Shown: positions 10,776 to 22,932, counted from the stretch's first letter. The stretch: 64,000 nt of DNA from Rhyzopertha dominica (GCA_025024175.1 QCXZ01000041.1:29383786-29447785), one strand, 5' to 3'. The notes: generated by a model from the letters alone, not told the origin. Numbers and translations: made by a program.

Positions 10776-11780
10776 CAATCATTTCGAGTTGCAAAAGCTT
10801 TTTTAGTTAAAAAGTAAACAAGGAAGTTTATTCTTTTCAGAAGAGAAATTAAAATATGGAGTTTTGTGCTAAGTATGAAACGTTAGTAACATATTAAGTA
10901 CATCAAAATATGCAACGGTGCCCCCCGTTTACCGTTTTCGAGAGCCCAGTGGTAGGCATCGAATTTGTAACACCCTGTATAAGAATGCTATCTTTTGACC
11001 TAAGGGACTTTTAAATGTTACCTGCATGTAACGCAGCAGTTTTAAGTAAGTCGCAAATATTCTTTTATCCGTGTTTTGTTTATCATATGAGGAATGTTCT
11101 CATATCACATATAAAATGTATGTTGACGAGCGACAATTTTCATATGTAATAATTAGCATTCACCATAGAATGTTACACCAATAGTGAACGTGACCGTAAC
11201 ATGTAGTACAATCGTTTGCAATAAATATCGCTAACAATGCTTCCACGCATGTATTGGCAATTTTAGATACGTGTATATGTACATTATCATATTTTATTAG
11301 CCAGCTGTTTCTTATCTTGCAAAAAACTTTAGCTCTTATATCTCTTCAAATTAATAATAGGAACCGAGAAGCTCGTTTCCATACCAATAATAATAAAGAA
11401 TTGAGCTATAACGTATTTAATAAAATTTCTACTTTAGCCTGAACAGCGTAAACTTGCCGTGCAACGATGATCCAAACAAGACCGCAAAGCAAACTTTTGA
11501 AATACCTCTCGTCAGGAACCACTTTCATTATGTTTGGAGAAAACTACGAAAACTTTGATACTTTATAAGATTGCTGTTCTCACGGCGACTTCATTTCATC
11601 TTTGCTGTCCTCTTTACGTTCTGTTTTCGACACAGGTAACTTAATATTCCACCAACGTCCCATTGTTGAGTGTAATTTTGCCTTTTCCAAAATTCGTTGT
11701 AGATAAACCTAAATTAGATGCTATCTGCTGCAACCGCCGTTACCATACGAAACCCATTGACTTCGTTAGCAATATAATTC
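10776..11780. other. No gene recognised
   Basis: AT-rich; no repeat or gene identified. The phrase AACACCCTGTATAAG near 10970 resembles ends of small insect transposons, unpaired here. Confidence 0.45.
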
Positions 11781-12303
11781 GAAAAATTGTGGGAAGGCAA
11801 CCTAACCCCGTGTTCTAAAATCCCGCTGTTTGCATTGCAATTTCCTCCGCAACTTGTTTGTAAAAACAGGAACGAATTCCTGTTTCGTTACCCCTGTTTA
11901 TTCTGCAATTTTGCACTTTTCCTTCCAGATTCCTGTTTACATTTGCGAGCGTTTTTCTGGCAGTCGCGCTCGTAATTTCATTTCACTCTATTTGCATTGT
12001 TAAGTTTAATTGCCGGAATACATATCCGCTGAAACTGTTAGGCGAAACAAGGGGCATTTAAAATGAAAACAGGCGGGAATTACCTGATTTAATATTCTTA
12101 TTGAAACGTTAATTCTGTAAAATGACAGTTATAACACCCTTTTTTATTTCTCGGTCGGTTTTGCGTGCGAGGCGTACAATTTATGCTAGCCGCTTGGATA
12201 AAGATTGCAACAGGAAAAGACTGTGATGCACCAGTTTAAATGCATTCAATTAATGCATCACAGTTAGAAAAAAGGTGAAACTAGATAAGGGATGAGGTAC
12301 ACG
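11781..12303. promoter_or_regulatory. Less AT-rich block upstream of the 12.3-kb promoter, possible regulatory DNA
   Basis: This stretch contrasts with its flanks in higher G+C, pyrimidine-rich runs and absence of recognisable transposon sequence. It contains an inverted repeat AAACAGGAA-CGAA-TTCCTGTTT (about 11853-11874), an arrangement of TTCC/GGAA half sites that dimeric factors can bind. It ends immediately upstream of a good TATA box and first exon, so a role as upstream control region is reasonable but unproven. Confidence 0.3.
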
Positions 12304-12307
12304 TATT

Positions 12308-12340
12308 TATAAAACAAAAGTGCTTGCAGATAGCTCATTC
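12308..12340 (+). promoter_or_regulatory. Core promoter: TATA box plus arthropod initiator
   Basis: TATAAAA begins at 12308. The arthropod initiator TCATTC (fits TCA-K-T-Y) lies at 12335-12340, with its +1 A at 12337. The 29-base distance is what TATA-directed transcription needs. A start codon follows 15 bases downstream and a consensus splice donor 48 bases downstream. Three independent signals with correct spacing make this the best host-gene start in the window. Confidence 0.55.
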
Positions 12341-12351
12341 AAGGACCAGAT

Positions 12352-12384
12352 ATGAAAAAACAAATCGNAGTAATGCTTTGTATG
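12352..12384 (+). CDS. First coding exon of a probable secreted protein (partial)
   Basis: ATG at 12352 opens eleven codons reading MKKQIxVMLCM (x unknown because of an N at 12368), then a consensus donor GTAAGT at 12385-12390 in phase 0. Two lysines followed by a hydrophobic run are typical of the beginning of a signal peptide. A very short first exon that splits the signal peptide, downstream of a TATA box and a short 5' UTR, is a common layout of insect cuticular and other secreted-protein genes. No convincing second exon is identified. An exon-like segment at 29082-29128 is in a compatible phase but too distant and too short to be trusted. Confidence 0.45.
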
Positions 12385-12390
12385 GTAAGT

Positions 12391-14290
12391 ATTNTACAAA
12401 TCGAAGAGTCACTCATATCTTCCTTCTTCTTCTTCTAAATGGTCGCAAAAAAAGTGTACATATCTAGGCACGCTGTTTCCTGTAGTTACTTAAGCCGCTG
12501 TTATACCATACTGGTTCCATACGTTACAACGGGAATAGATTAACCTGGAAGAGTAAAAGGTTATTTTAAATGCTTCATGTTACATGCATGTGTACGATGA
12601 CGACACATTTCCATACGGCTATTTCTACCGCAAAATGTTGCCACGGGACAAAAAGACTTTTCAAATGAAGCCAAATTACACGCTGCTGTTGCTTTAATAA
12701 AAATATTTTGTTTATTAGCAATTTGTAATGTAAGTAGCAAAAAGCTTTATATATCATACGCGCACAAACATGCTAACGGCGTAGAGTTTGGTGGTTCCTT
12801 CAAGTTAGAAGCCTAGTTTTCCACTCCACACCTACAAAACATTTCCCTGCAGCATATTGCTATTGATCACAATACGCCTGAAAACCCAAAATAAAGTTAC
12901 ATTTAAATGCTGGATGCCCCATAAGTGTCTCCTCAGAGGAAATGTGGTAGTTGTACCGCAACGAAATAATAAAAAATAAGGCTTTNGTTNTTCGCTTGAT
13001 AGATAATAAAGGTTTAAAGTGACCAATCCTAAAAGCCCTTACTCAGGCATCTGGTAAGGTCACTAGGGGGCTGCCCTAGCGTCAAAATGACCACCATTCA
13101 TATAAAGTTTGATAAGTGTAGTGCTTTTTGATGCTGAATTTAGGGGTGCATCCTAAATTTTGATTACGTCTATAACGGACGTATATTCCTATAAAGGTGC
13201 TGTTTTGCTTCATGGGTTGCATAAAATACTTGTCAAAGTATTTAAATATGCTTATAATTACGTTGAAATTCAATAAAGAAAATGCAATACAGGGTATTCT
13301 ATTTAAAATATCAAAGTTATCGTCTACATCCGCTACAACCACTTATATAAATAACCGTGAGCCTATATGTGATTATGAACATTCAAAACATTCAGCACGT
13401 CATATCCATTAGAATGAAATATATGTATTTCCAATTTGTAAACCGTCTCACAATCATAAAAATGTTTTGTTAGGTTTCCTAAAAATATATATTTTCTACT
13501 ACAAATTCATTATATTCATTTGTGCGATCTTCGTTTTGTTCATTATTCAAACGTTTATCAAATTTGACTGATTTCTATTGACTCCTGTATTTTACATTTC
13601 TACAGTCATAATTAAAGAAACAAAGCTTGTACGGTTTTAAACAGTGATTTACAGAGATATGAACACTCATAAGTTCAGGAAAAAATTCATCGTCATCGAC
13701 TAAAATAGATTTTAGTTATGCTTCCATGATGCGTTACTATAGCAATAAGCATACAGTGGAATGCAGAAGAATGGACCGGTTTTATGTAATGAATGTAATC
13801 TGGATATTGATTTAAATAGAGCGTATTCCTAACATACATTGATGCCGCATTCTAGGCAAGCAAAGAAAGCGAAGTTAAATCTTATATATGCTGTAGTCAC
13901 TGTGTTGCAACGTCATTAAATTTGCTGATGGTTCACTGAAGGGGCGCGGTGAGATCGTCAATTACTGTTCAGTAGGCAGTAGTGCAACAAGCGTGTAGGT
14001 ATAGTACACAAAAATACTACACTTGCACTACTTAACCACTAGCTGTGTGTTTTTATTCTGATTAGAACATTATGCAATCTAAGAAAGATAAATCGATTAG
14101 ATTCAGACAACGATAACATGATTAAATTAAATTAACAACTAAAATGTCACACCTTCTGAAGAATGTTTCTGAATTTTTTAGAAACATTATTTGTATAAGG
14201 GAATCGTAACTTGGAGGAGAACTATGTGATATATACGTCAAGGACATAACAAATAAACTAAAACGATGGAGCCGTTTAAACATCAGAACA
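12391..14290. other. No gene recognised
   Basis: Probable intron or intergenic AT-rich DNA. A phrase ACAGGGTATTCTATTTAAAA near 13290 resembles small insect repeat ends. A 71-86 codon open pair of frames on both strands at 13082-13412 shows no known domain. Unknown bases occur at 12394, 12986 and 12990. Confidence 0.4.
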
Positions 14291-14299
14291 GCCAGGTTA

Positions 14300-15048
14300 A
14301 ATACAAGGATTTTCTTACTGAATATAAACCAAGAGAGTTAATACCTAAAAATATCATGGATAATATTATATTTAGATAATTATTTAAGTGATTATATACC
14401 TAATATTTTTTATGAATTCAAAATTAGACAAAATATAACATTTAACAAAATATTTCATCAAACAAAACAAAGAAACATAAATAAAATTAATACATTAGAA
14501 AACATTCAATCACAAGAAATTAATGTTCAAGACAATTGGTTTAAAAATATATCAAGTACACAAATTTCAAATTTTAAGCATTATGCAAGTTTACCTTATT
14601 ATTCAAATTTAACTGACAAAACAATTAAAATTTTTAAAGGTGAAAACATTAAAAGTTGCTCGCAAAACAGTGAAAAGTGTAGAAAAAGTATTGAGTAAAT
14701 TAAAAGATAAAACTAAACTAGTAAATAATTCAAATGTTATATAAGAACGACATATGATAAAGTATATTTAGGACAAACTTCACAATATTTAAAAATTCGC
14801 GTTTCATTACATAAAAGTGACATCAAGGGTAATAAGCATAGATGTACACTTACTAGCCATGTAATAGATAATACTCCACTGCATAAAATAGATTTTGATA
14901 ATATAAAAAATGTAGATAAAGAAGAAAATTTATGTAAAAGATCTTTTGTGGAAAAGGCATACATTTATAAAAAACAGACATTCAAAATTTGTTTAATTTA
15001 TTCATATTTATTATCATGTACCCCGCATAAAGGTCCTTTAGTTAAATA
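14300..15048 (+). mobile_element. Penelope-like element with reverse transcriptase deleted
   Basis: An ATG-less open frame of 118 codons (14342-14695, stop TAA at 14696) reads first like the N-terminal region of Penelope-like proteins: DYIPNIFYEFK, then WFKNISSTQIS. It then continues directly into the post-polymerase region (SLPYYSNLTDK, then IFK..NIKS). The whole reverse transcriptase, about 400 residues in the family, is missing between them. The GIY-YIG endonuclease follows in a shifted frame. The join is in frame, so the deletion happened cleanly or was transmitted as such. The only damage between the two blocks is one or two frame changes at 14696-14758. Confidence 0.7.
14753..15048 (+). 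pseudogene. Penelope-like GIY-YIG endonuclease domain
   Basis: The frame gives YDKVYLGQTSQYLKIRVSLH, the GIY-YIG opening with the conserved Tyr, Gly and Arg. It continues with HKSDI, a TSHVID...HKIDFDN block and a Glu (FVEKAYI) that corresponds to the metal-binding region. It ends at a stop near 15046 after HKGPLVK. In Penelope-like elements this domain nicks target DNA for insertion and is diagnostic when joined to such an N-terminal region. Length is normal for the domain. Confidence 0.8.
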
Positions 15049-17275
15049 AATTAATCGTATAAATAAAAATAGCACAGTTTGTAAATAAAAATTTTACTTT
15101 GTCAACTTTCAGTTTTATGTCAAATTCAAAAATTAATGTTCTAGTTGTGTAATATTTTTGAACTAGTTTTGTATTTGCATGTAGGTGAGATTAATAAGTA
15201 ACACTTTTAGTTCCCTGAAGAATACTAGAAAATAAATTAGTCGAAAACTTGGAAATATTATGTAATCACTTAGGCCGATAAGTTCTAATAATTACGACCA
15301 TTAAAATCAACTTAATATCGCTCTTGCTATAACCATTTTAAAAAAAGCTGATTTTAGTTACTGTCTTGTGTCCGTAAGCTTTCTTCTGTTTTTTCTATAC
15401 ACTGTTCTTACTGAGCTACTCTTAAGTGAAGAAAGTATCCTGTACGTGGAAGTCAAAGAGACAATAATAGTAGCCTAGGAAACTTATGTCTTAGCTAACC
15501 ACTTCTTGTTAATTTTTATGTACAAGAAAACTGTAGTACCAACATTCTCTAACCTCATAAATCAAATAGTTACCTAACCCTTCCCCTTGCTCATGTAAGT
15601 ATGTACCTATACATCTTACAGTAGATAAGTACTTTACGTTTCGGAGTAGTTTACTTAAACGGACTTGCTTAATCGTATTAACGTTAGATAACTTATATGT
15701 GTTCATAGAACTTGCACTATTACGAGTAAATACGCTGTCCGCGGCATTTAAATTAAAACGAATATTTCTCTTCAGTTTATGTACGTGTGCCAAAGAAGTA
15801 GTTCAAGCAAATTTCCACGCCTGTGATCTATTTTTAGTGTAGAGTGTGCAACAGTCACACAGTAAAGCAACTTTACAGAATATATTCAGTAGTAATTTCG
15901 CAGGCGGTGCGTTGCAGTCTAGCGTAACGAAATCTGACAATGATTGTTTTACTATGTGGCGATTACTGTTTATTGCAAGTTTTATTGAATGATGTTACAA
16001 GGATGTAAGTGTCGATTCTGCGCACTACGGAATTCATTCTAACAAAGTAAGCTTCTTTGTACTACCGTGACAAATAATGTAAATTGTACATAAGTTGCAT
16101 GTAGTCGTCATTTTTTGTACCTGTAAGCAGCGTTCATAATATAAACAAATATAAAATTTAAATAGATACTACCTATTACCTATTTTTAATAGATTCAAAT
16201 CATTTTGTATTTCTTATAAACCACGATTTCATGTATACAACAAACGAGATGTGTTCCTTTAGATAGAGAAATCTAAACTCGCAAAAGTTATTGTCTGCAT
16301 GGTGTATTTAGTAACCATGTATAATATAATATTGCATTATACCTATGCTTAATATAAAAGCTTATGTTAGAAATATTATCATATTTCAAATTATATAAAA
16401 TACACTACACTATGCAAATAACAGACATAAGTAACGTACTTAACCTGGAAAGCATCCATGCTAAGCAGCAGCTATGCATATCAAACCTTGATCTAAGAAT
16501 ACCTCGACATTAATAAATGTCACAAACAGCACTAAAATACTTCGTTTCGAACATCGTATACATACCTATATTTTCTGTCTATCTGTCTGTTTTATATATA
16601 ATTATAAACGTCAAACAGAATGGTCTAAAAACTCAATTAAGGTAATACAAATAATTGGTCAAATCGAAATATTGTAAGTTCAATCTTATCGGGTCAAAAC
16701 ACACAAACCCACCCCCTCAGAAATATAAGTGTAGTTTCTCGTACCACATGATGCTAGTTTTAATAAAGGACTTGTCATTCTCCTAAACATCATTACCCCA
16801 TCATGTCTGTAATTTGCTTATACAAGTTTAGACAAAAGTATGCAATAACCGAATTATTTCTATAAATATGAATTTATTGCAAATTCTGCTGTGCAAAACA
16901 ATCTTTTGTTTTCGTACGTTAACCAATCAAATTTTTGCCGATTTGTCTTGCTTTTTTCGTGGTATTTTATTTATTATGTATGGTTTGGTAACAATTTCTG
17001 AAAAAAATGTATTTTCAACTAAACGACAAAGAGCGTTATCAAAGCAGGTTCTGTAAGTCCCAGTACTAGTTTTTTATTCATTTCATGATAATTGTACAAA
17101 AACGATAGTGACCTCCGAATTTTCTTTTTTTCATACTGCAGTTTGAAATACTTTACAATATGTTAAAAGGTTAATCTAATAAATAGTAAAACCAGTTTCA
17201 TTTTAATTTGAGACAATGGTGAAGATGATTCACACCAAGATGTTTGTGATTTAATAACATATATTTAATAACATT
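15049..17275. other. No gene recognised
   Basis: AT-rich. A 94-codon minus-strand frame at 15509-15793 and a 62-codon plus-strand frame at 16868-17056 have no recognisable domain. No inverted or direct repeats noticed. Confidence 0.45.
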
Positions 17276-17279
17276 TATC

Positions 17280-17710
17280 CGGTCAAGCTCTTGATGTATT
17301 AGTTAGTGTTATGGATAATTCACACACAACAACCAGGCAACTTGCTTTGGACAATAATATTGTCGGTTGCTTAAATATTAAAAAAGAATTTGTGCCTAAC
17401 TGGATTTGTAAATAGACAGAATTGCCGCTACCGATCTAGTAAAAATCATTACTGAATGATGCAAGGGCATACAGAATATACTCTGCCTCAGAAACTACTT
17501 GTATGAGTTGGTATTATTAGGCAATACGTTAGGTCCACACTTCATAAATAAATGAAGCAGATATCGATCTGAACCTACTGCGTGATAATATTCTAGCTCT
17601 GGTTACAACAAGACAGCACATTTTGGGGTTAATGTTTGCCTGTATCTGTATAACATCTTCAAAGGTCGGTAGATAGGACGTTTCGTAACTTAATCCATTA
17701 TATTTTTTTC
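17280..17710 (+). pseudogene. IS630-like transposase remnant, second copy
   Basis: A helix-turn-helix-like segment reads VSVMDNSHTTTRQLALDNNI (about 17307-17366), the pattern preceding the DNA-binding turn in this transposase family. A second block (about 17530-17690) carries GPHFINK, LLRDNI, then LQQDST and VCLYLYNIFKGRWIGR-like words in mixed frames. At nucleotide level that block resembles the reverse complement of 43.1-43.4 kb (for example GATATCGATCTGAACCTACT against ACATATTTATCTGAACCTAC). The segment between is partly lost. Clearly dead. Confidence 0.5.
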
Positions 17711-18573
17711 TTGTGATATCTTTACGAGAGTTTCAAGAGTTTGAAACCAAAATAAAACACAAAATTCAAGAAATACCGCCTAAGTGGCTACAAAATTGGT
17801 TGCGCGGCTTCTGTGAATTTGAAACATTTAATTTGATGTAAATATTTATTTAAGGGAATAAAGTATTACAAGCGTTAGAGTTATCACCAAATTAATAAAA
17901 ACCCCTGACCCTTGCTTTTTGCAGAGCATTAAATTCTCTACAAATTTTGTCTCAAACAATTTTTTATACGTTTAACAGTTTTTGAGATGAAGCGCAAAGA
18001 ATGCAGAGGCTGCGCATAGGTATCATCAAGCAAATATGATATTTATAGACAAATGAGTAGGTATGTGACCTACTCATTTAATAATATTTACCTCTTATGT
18101 AAATTATAAAATAATTTAATGAAATGTTTTAAATATTGTAATAATATTTTTTTATTTAGCAATAATTATGTATCAGTCATTTATTAAACGTAAAGTATAA
18201 ATGTGGGGAGGGTTCTTACAACTACAGTTAGTAGTACCTAACCTCGGTAGTAACAAATATGGGTTTAATCTTTTTTTCCATTCCACAAACTGCGGATTGG
18301 TTATCGTTATCATCGACGTTCGTCTCTAAACTTTGAAGAACTGCAGAGTCATATTCGCTTCCTTCACCTAGATCTTTATGATACTATGGCGTGTTGAAAC
18401 ATGCTTATCCGTTTCACTAGCCATAAGTTGAAGGGCACTGCAGCCCGGATTTTATGCAAGCACAGCGTAAACGACAATCATTCTTATACAGTTGAAAACC
18501 ATACTATAATAAGCCCGTTAAAAAATCGTCATCGGTCGTCCTCACTATGCGTTGGTACTTCGTTTTGGGAATT
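17711..18573. other. No gene recognised; one perfect hairpin
   Basis: A 12-bp perfect stem (AAATGAGTAGGT at 18051-18062, complement at 18068-18079) with a 5-base loop lies here. A 67-codon frame at 18401-18604 overlaps the start of the following pseudogene but is in another frame. Otherwise unremarkable AT-rich DNA. Confidence 0.45.
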
Positions 18574-19152
18574 GCCCCTGATGGTAGCAACCACAGAGCT
18601 ATAAACCTCATCTCTTTCGTTATACAGTATCACGACTGGAAGATAGGAGGTTCCGGAATACAGGTTAGGTTTTAGAGTTCAAAAACTCTCGCAACGAAAT
18701 ATCAGAAACTACATTAAAAGTACTTTAGATACCTATAGATTCTCCTCGAAATTAATAGCATTTTCTGTGGACAACACAAACACCAATTTTGGAGGGCGCA
18801 AAAAGGAAAAAACATATTTTCAAATTTAAAGCAATCGTTAGGTCGTAATATTGCAGGTATTCTACATAACTGCATTCAACATGTTGCAGACGGTTTGAAA
18901 TTTGACGTAGAGCCTATAGTTCTAAAACTTTTTTTTTCATACATAGGGTAAGAACGGAAGCGCTAAAGGAATTCTGTCACTTTGTAGATGTCAATTACAT
19001 AGACTTGTTGTATCACACACACACTGTCTCTTTCTTGTTCTATTACAAGAACTCTACAGTTGCGGTAGTACTGAGAGCCTATTTTCTTTCCCAAGAGCAG
19101 CCCCCAAAGATAATTTTGAAATTTTTTGAAGATGACCTTAGTGAAATATATT
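18574..19152 (+). pseudogene. hAT-like transposase pseudogene, left part
   Basis: In broken frames it reads PDGSNHRAINL..FVIQYHDW (18577 onward), NYIKSTLDTYRFSSKLIAF, SVDNTNTNFGG (about 18770-18802), HVADGLKFDVEP, then VRTEALKEFCHFVD and YFLSQEQPPKIILKFFEDD. This order matches a widespread animal transposase-derived protein with a hAT-like RNase H fold; the Asp in SVDNTNTNFGG would be one of the catalytic acids. It stops abruptly after SEIYL (about 19152), where the dispersed repeat begins. The protein continues at 20048. Confidence 0.6.
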
Positions 19153-20047
19153 TATTACTTCCACATCCAACGGATGGGAAGTATTGTATCGCGAAAAAAA
19201 TTTCAAAATTTTTTATTTGCTCATTCGCTTTAAAATGGTCGAAAACGCAAAAAACAAAATTTGAGCAAAAACAAATTTCTTGTCTGTGTGTGTGTGTGGT
19301 TTTGTTTGTGGACACGATAACTTTCGAAAGACTTAATATATGAACTTGAAATTTGGCAAAAGTATAAATCTCAACTACTCAAAGCGACCTATTGTTTGTG
19401 GGCTAAGTAGGATATCGGGAAAGGGGCGAAATTGGGGGGTAATTACCCTTTTTACAAATATTTATTTTTTTATTTTTTTTCGTTTTAGTATGTGATTAGT
19501 ATTATAACTGCGAGTATTATTCGTTCTTATAAATTTTCGGTGCAGCAAACTGTTTAGAAGATATTAACAAAAAAGCGTCACTTAAAGAAAGCGGTTTTCC
19601 TAAATATCTCCGAATATATTTAATATATTCAAAAAACGGGAATACCATCANATAGAAAATAATATTTCTCACCAAAAGTGTTTTAGAAAATTTATTCAAA
19701 ATTTNGACATTTTCGAAATATTTACAAAAAACTTATTTTTGACCCTGCTCGTACGATTTTTTTTAAATATTGGTATTATACAGAAAATCAAATTTCTGAT
19801 CAGAAAGCATTCTTGTAATTTTTTTGTTAAGTTAGTAATTTTCGAGTTATTTGAAAAAAAAAACGATTTTAAGATTTATATATATTTGCTAATATTACGA
19901 GGACTGTTTGTCTTAGAAAAAATTTGTAGAGAGAAAAAATGCTCAAAACCTGATTACTAATCGTATAGTATGTATAAGAAATAAAAACGAAAATGTCATT
20001 TTGACAATTGGATGTGGAAGTATTGATTCAATTTGCAGCGGTTTTTT
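19153..20047 (+). repeat. Anonymous dispersed repeat, copy 3, inserted in the hAT-like pseudogene
   Basis: About 0.9 kb separates two halves of the transposase pseudogene. TACTTCCACATCCAA at 19156-19170 is the exact reverse complement of TTGGATGTGGAAGTA at 20008-20022, so the element has inverted near-terminal repeats. The shared right end (GATTCAATTTGCAGCGG then T-run) extends about 25 bases further. Copies occur at 5690-5980 and, reversed, 9905-10775. A TG-rich tract lies at 19281-19297. No coding capacity is evident; probably a non-autonomous DNA transposon. Confidence 0.7.
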
Positions 20048-20378
20048 TCTGCACTCTTTAATTCCAGCCAAAATACTCCAACTTGAAAGACAAGACAATT
20101 CTGTCTTGGAAATAACGGAGACTTTAGAATATATTAAATCATGTTTAACAGAAAGACGACTCAACACTTCCTACCACTTAAAGTGAAAGAACTACTTTCA
20201 AAATTACAGAATAACGGAAAATTCGAGAAATGTAGTCAGTTTAAAGCAGAATCTTTTGCAGTTTATTCAAGATGTTTGGATTACTTAAAGAATTTTTAAG
20301 TGGATGCAGTTGAAACCTGAACAAATGAAATTCGAAAACGTTAACCAAAGCATTATTTACTTCCTACTGGATAAAGTA
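20048..20378 (+). pseudogene. hAT-like transposase pseudogene, right part
   Basis: This continues the protein interrupted at 19152: HSLIPAKILQLERQDNSVLE, then an EYIKSCLTERRLN segment. After a frame change near 20165 come FLPLKVKELLSKLQNNGKFE and AVYSRCLDYLKN. After another frame change near 20300 it reads WMQLKPEQMKFENVNQSI. The helix-rich pattern suits the C-terminal region of the same family. At least two frameshifts and stops make it dead. Confidence 0.55.
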
Positions 20379-20904
20379 ATAATTTTGTGATGTCATATTA
20401 ATGCATATATTCTAAGTAGATTTTTGCTTCCTCTCACTAAGCACTGCAGACAGGTGATGAGGTGTATTGACTGCACACAATTACTATAAAGATAAGAAAC
20501 ACAAGTGGAATGAGAGGTGCTTCGATGTAGTAGATCTTTTTTTTTACAAAATTCGCAATGCACCATACTTGAGTTATATAATCGCGGTGGGTGCCGAATA
20601 TGCCATCCAGTAACAAAAACGAACACCACGTGCTTTGCTACTTACTGAGAAAGGTGTATAATGTTAATGCGGAATTTTATAAAGGTTCACGATTTTAACC
20701 GTCAATCATTAACGTCATATTTATCGCAGAAGCGAACCTTTGTCAAAATGTTAAAAAGGACCAGTGGCTACAAGCGCTAAGGTGGTTTAAATCTGTCACA
20801 ATTAATTTACATGCATTTTGGTATGTAAGTGATATCCAGTTATTTAGAGATCAGTGGCTCAGTGTCGTTACAACAACTTAACCTCAACGTTTCATAAACA
20901 TACC
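20379..20904. other. No gene recognised
   Basis: Intergenic AT-rich sequence. The 78-codon minus-strand frame at 20393-20629 shows no domain. Confidence 0.45.
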
Positions 20905-21500
20905 GATACATCAACATAGAGTTTGAAAATCGCGACGTTTTATAAACATCCCAAATCACACGATACATAAGAAGCTGCAAATTTTGTGTCGATGTTTTCA
21001 GAACTGCTTATATGTAGTTCACCTGTACGTTATAGCACCTTAGAGCTACAAACTATAGGTAAACGGAAGTCCTAAAGAATAGATTATTTTCACAATTTGA
21101 GAATGTGTAATTTGTCGATAACGAGGCGCACTATTTCTATGATTTATGCGAAGGGCTTTGTTTATTGGAGCTAGTCCACACAATGTTTGCGTTATTTGGT
21201 TTTCTTGTAAGTATACTTGTGTTCTTCATGCATTGGCGGTATACCGTTTATAATGCAACATGCAATTATATGCCCAATTTGTCATTTATTTATTTCATTT
21301 TAGGTGTTCTTATTTCGCTGTAACCTGTTAATGGTTAACAAAAACAAAACTAACAAGACGGACAGTAGTTGCGTGTATGGTAGTTCTAAAGTTCAAAAGT
21401 AACTTGTCCTGTTGGCGGCAGCTCTTCGCACAAGTATGTATCGTGTAAACGAGGATGTTTATATAGCGTCGCAATTTTCAAACGGCATGTTGACATAAAG
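20905..21500. mobile_element. MITE-like DNA element with long inverted ends
   Basis: Left arm (about 20908-20972: CATCAACATAGAGTTTGAAA, then TCGCGACG and TATAAACATCC...CGATACATA) is matched in reverse by the right arm (about 21438-21500). The right arm plus inner sequence, including CAAGACGGACAGTAGTTGCG at 21355-21374, recurs reversed at 38175-38405. So the family is dispersed and about 0.6 kb here. Inside, an ATG-exon, 97-base GT-AG interval and second open segment (21183-21402) look intron-like but are probably accidental. Confidence 0.6.
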
Positions 21501-22017
21501 TCGTGTTGTATCGTCCTGTTACCGCTTCGCGAAGGTTCCATTGATAGCACTCTCTGGAGTTTCGACACTCTTGCCATCTGTCTGTCGCTAGGATCATTAC
21601 TTGCAATGTCCTACTACACCGTATCTGCACGTTTGCGACTCCCTTCCATAGATGGCGCTGATTCCGCAATATTATATTCATAAATTATTATTGTATTTAA
21701 CTTTCCGTACGCAAATCTGTACTTTAGTTACCTTATCTTAGTTTTCGTGTAGCCCTAACTTTGACTCAACATAGGTACGGCTTTTTTATAAATAATCTAA
21801 TTTGTACATTTGTACGCTGCTATTTCAATGATAAATATATTAACTATAATAACCGAACAAAATTTTATCCCGCGATAGTGTTTGCAACAACTTTCTTTTG
21901 AGTGATGTTTTCTACTCGCTTACCAAGTTTTGCTACTTAGAAATGGGCATATCCTATAAAGGGGGTGATTACTATGAATCTGTAACGCAAGTTCTAATCT
22001 AATAGTTGAGACTTAGC
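21501..22017. other. No gene recognised
   Basis: Ordinary AT-rich spacer before the microsatellite. Confidence 0.45.
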
Positions 22018-22175
<158 letters not shown>

Positions 22176-22932
22176 GGCCTTTATTGAGGAAAAGCTACAT
22201 AAATGAAAACGTAATTTCAATATTATCACTTGCCTATGCTTCTATGTAATTTTTTTGAATGTCATCTTATGCATTTATTAAATAACGATAAAATTTGTTC
22301 TATTGTGCCCATTTTGATTGTTTTTATGTCACATAACATATGGTTGAATTTCTCATGCAATAAGGACGAGAATGATACCAAAAATGCATATGGTTCTATT
22401 AATTTAAGACGTCATATCATATTTTCGTCATGGTAACAAACTGCTCTGTTTCAATCGTCTCAAAATATAGCTTTTTAATCTCAAGTTACCTGTTTCAGGG
22501 TTTCTTCTTACTTTATTAATTATTATTTACTTCGGCACATGGGTTAACGAATAAAGTAATAAACAAGCACATAGGTACTTACTACCATTTGGATAGATTG
22601 GATTTTGTTCTTTTCCAGAATACCGACGCTAGATAAACGTACTTTAGTGTTATTACCTTTTCAGTAATCTTCCTTTCCTTGATTGTTGTTCAAACAAGGT
22701 TCAACAATAGAAAATAAAACCTATTAATTCGAGCGGGAAAGGAAAACACATTCCTAGTCATCACCAATATATCACAGGTCCACTGTGTTTGAAGGCGACT
22801 GCAGTTTACAGCGCTAGGTGGCAGCAACAGCCAGAACGCATTTTTAGGCTTGCAAACGTTTGGGAATAAAGTAATTACACAGTGATTTTTTGACGAAATT
22901 CAATGAATTTTTTTATTGTAAAAATAAAAGAC
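22176..22932. other. No gene recognised
   Basis: AT-rich; no motif identified. The block 22790-22850 is slightly more G+C rich (CGCTAGGTGGCAGCAACAGC) without further meaning. Confidence 0.4.
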
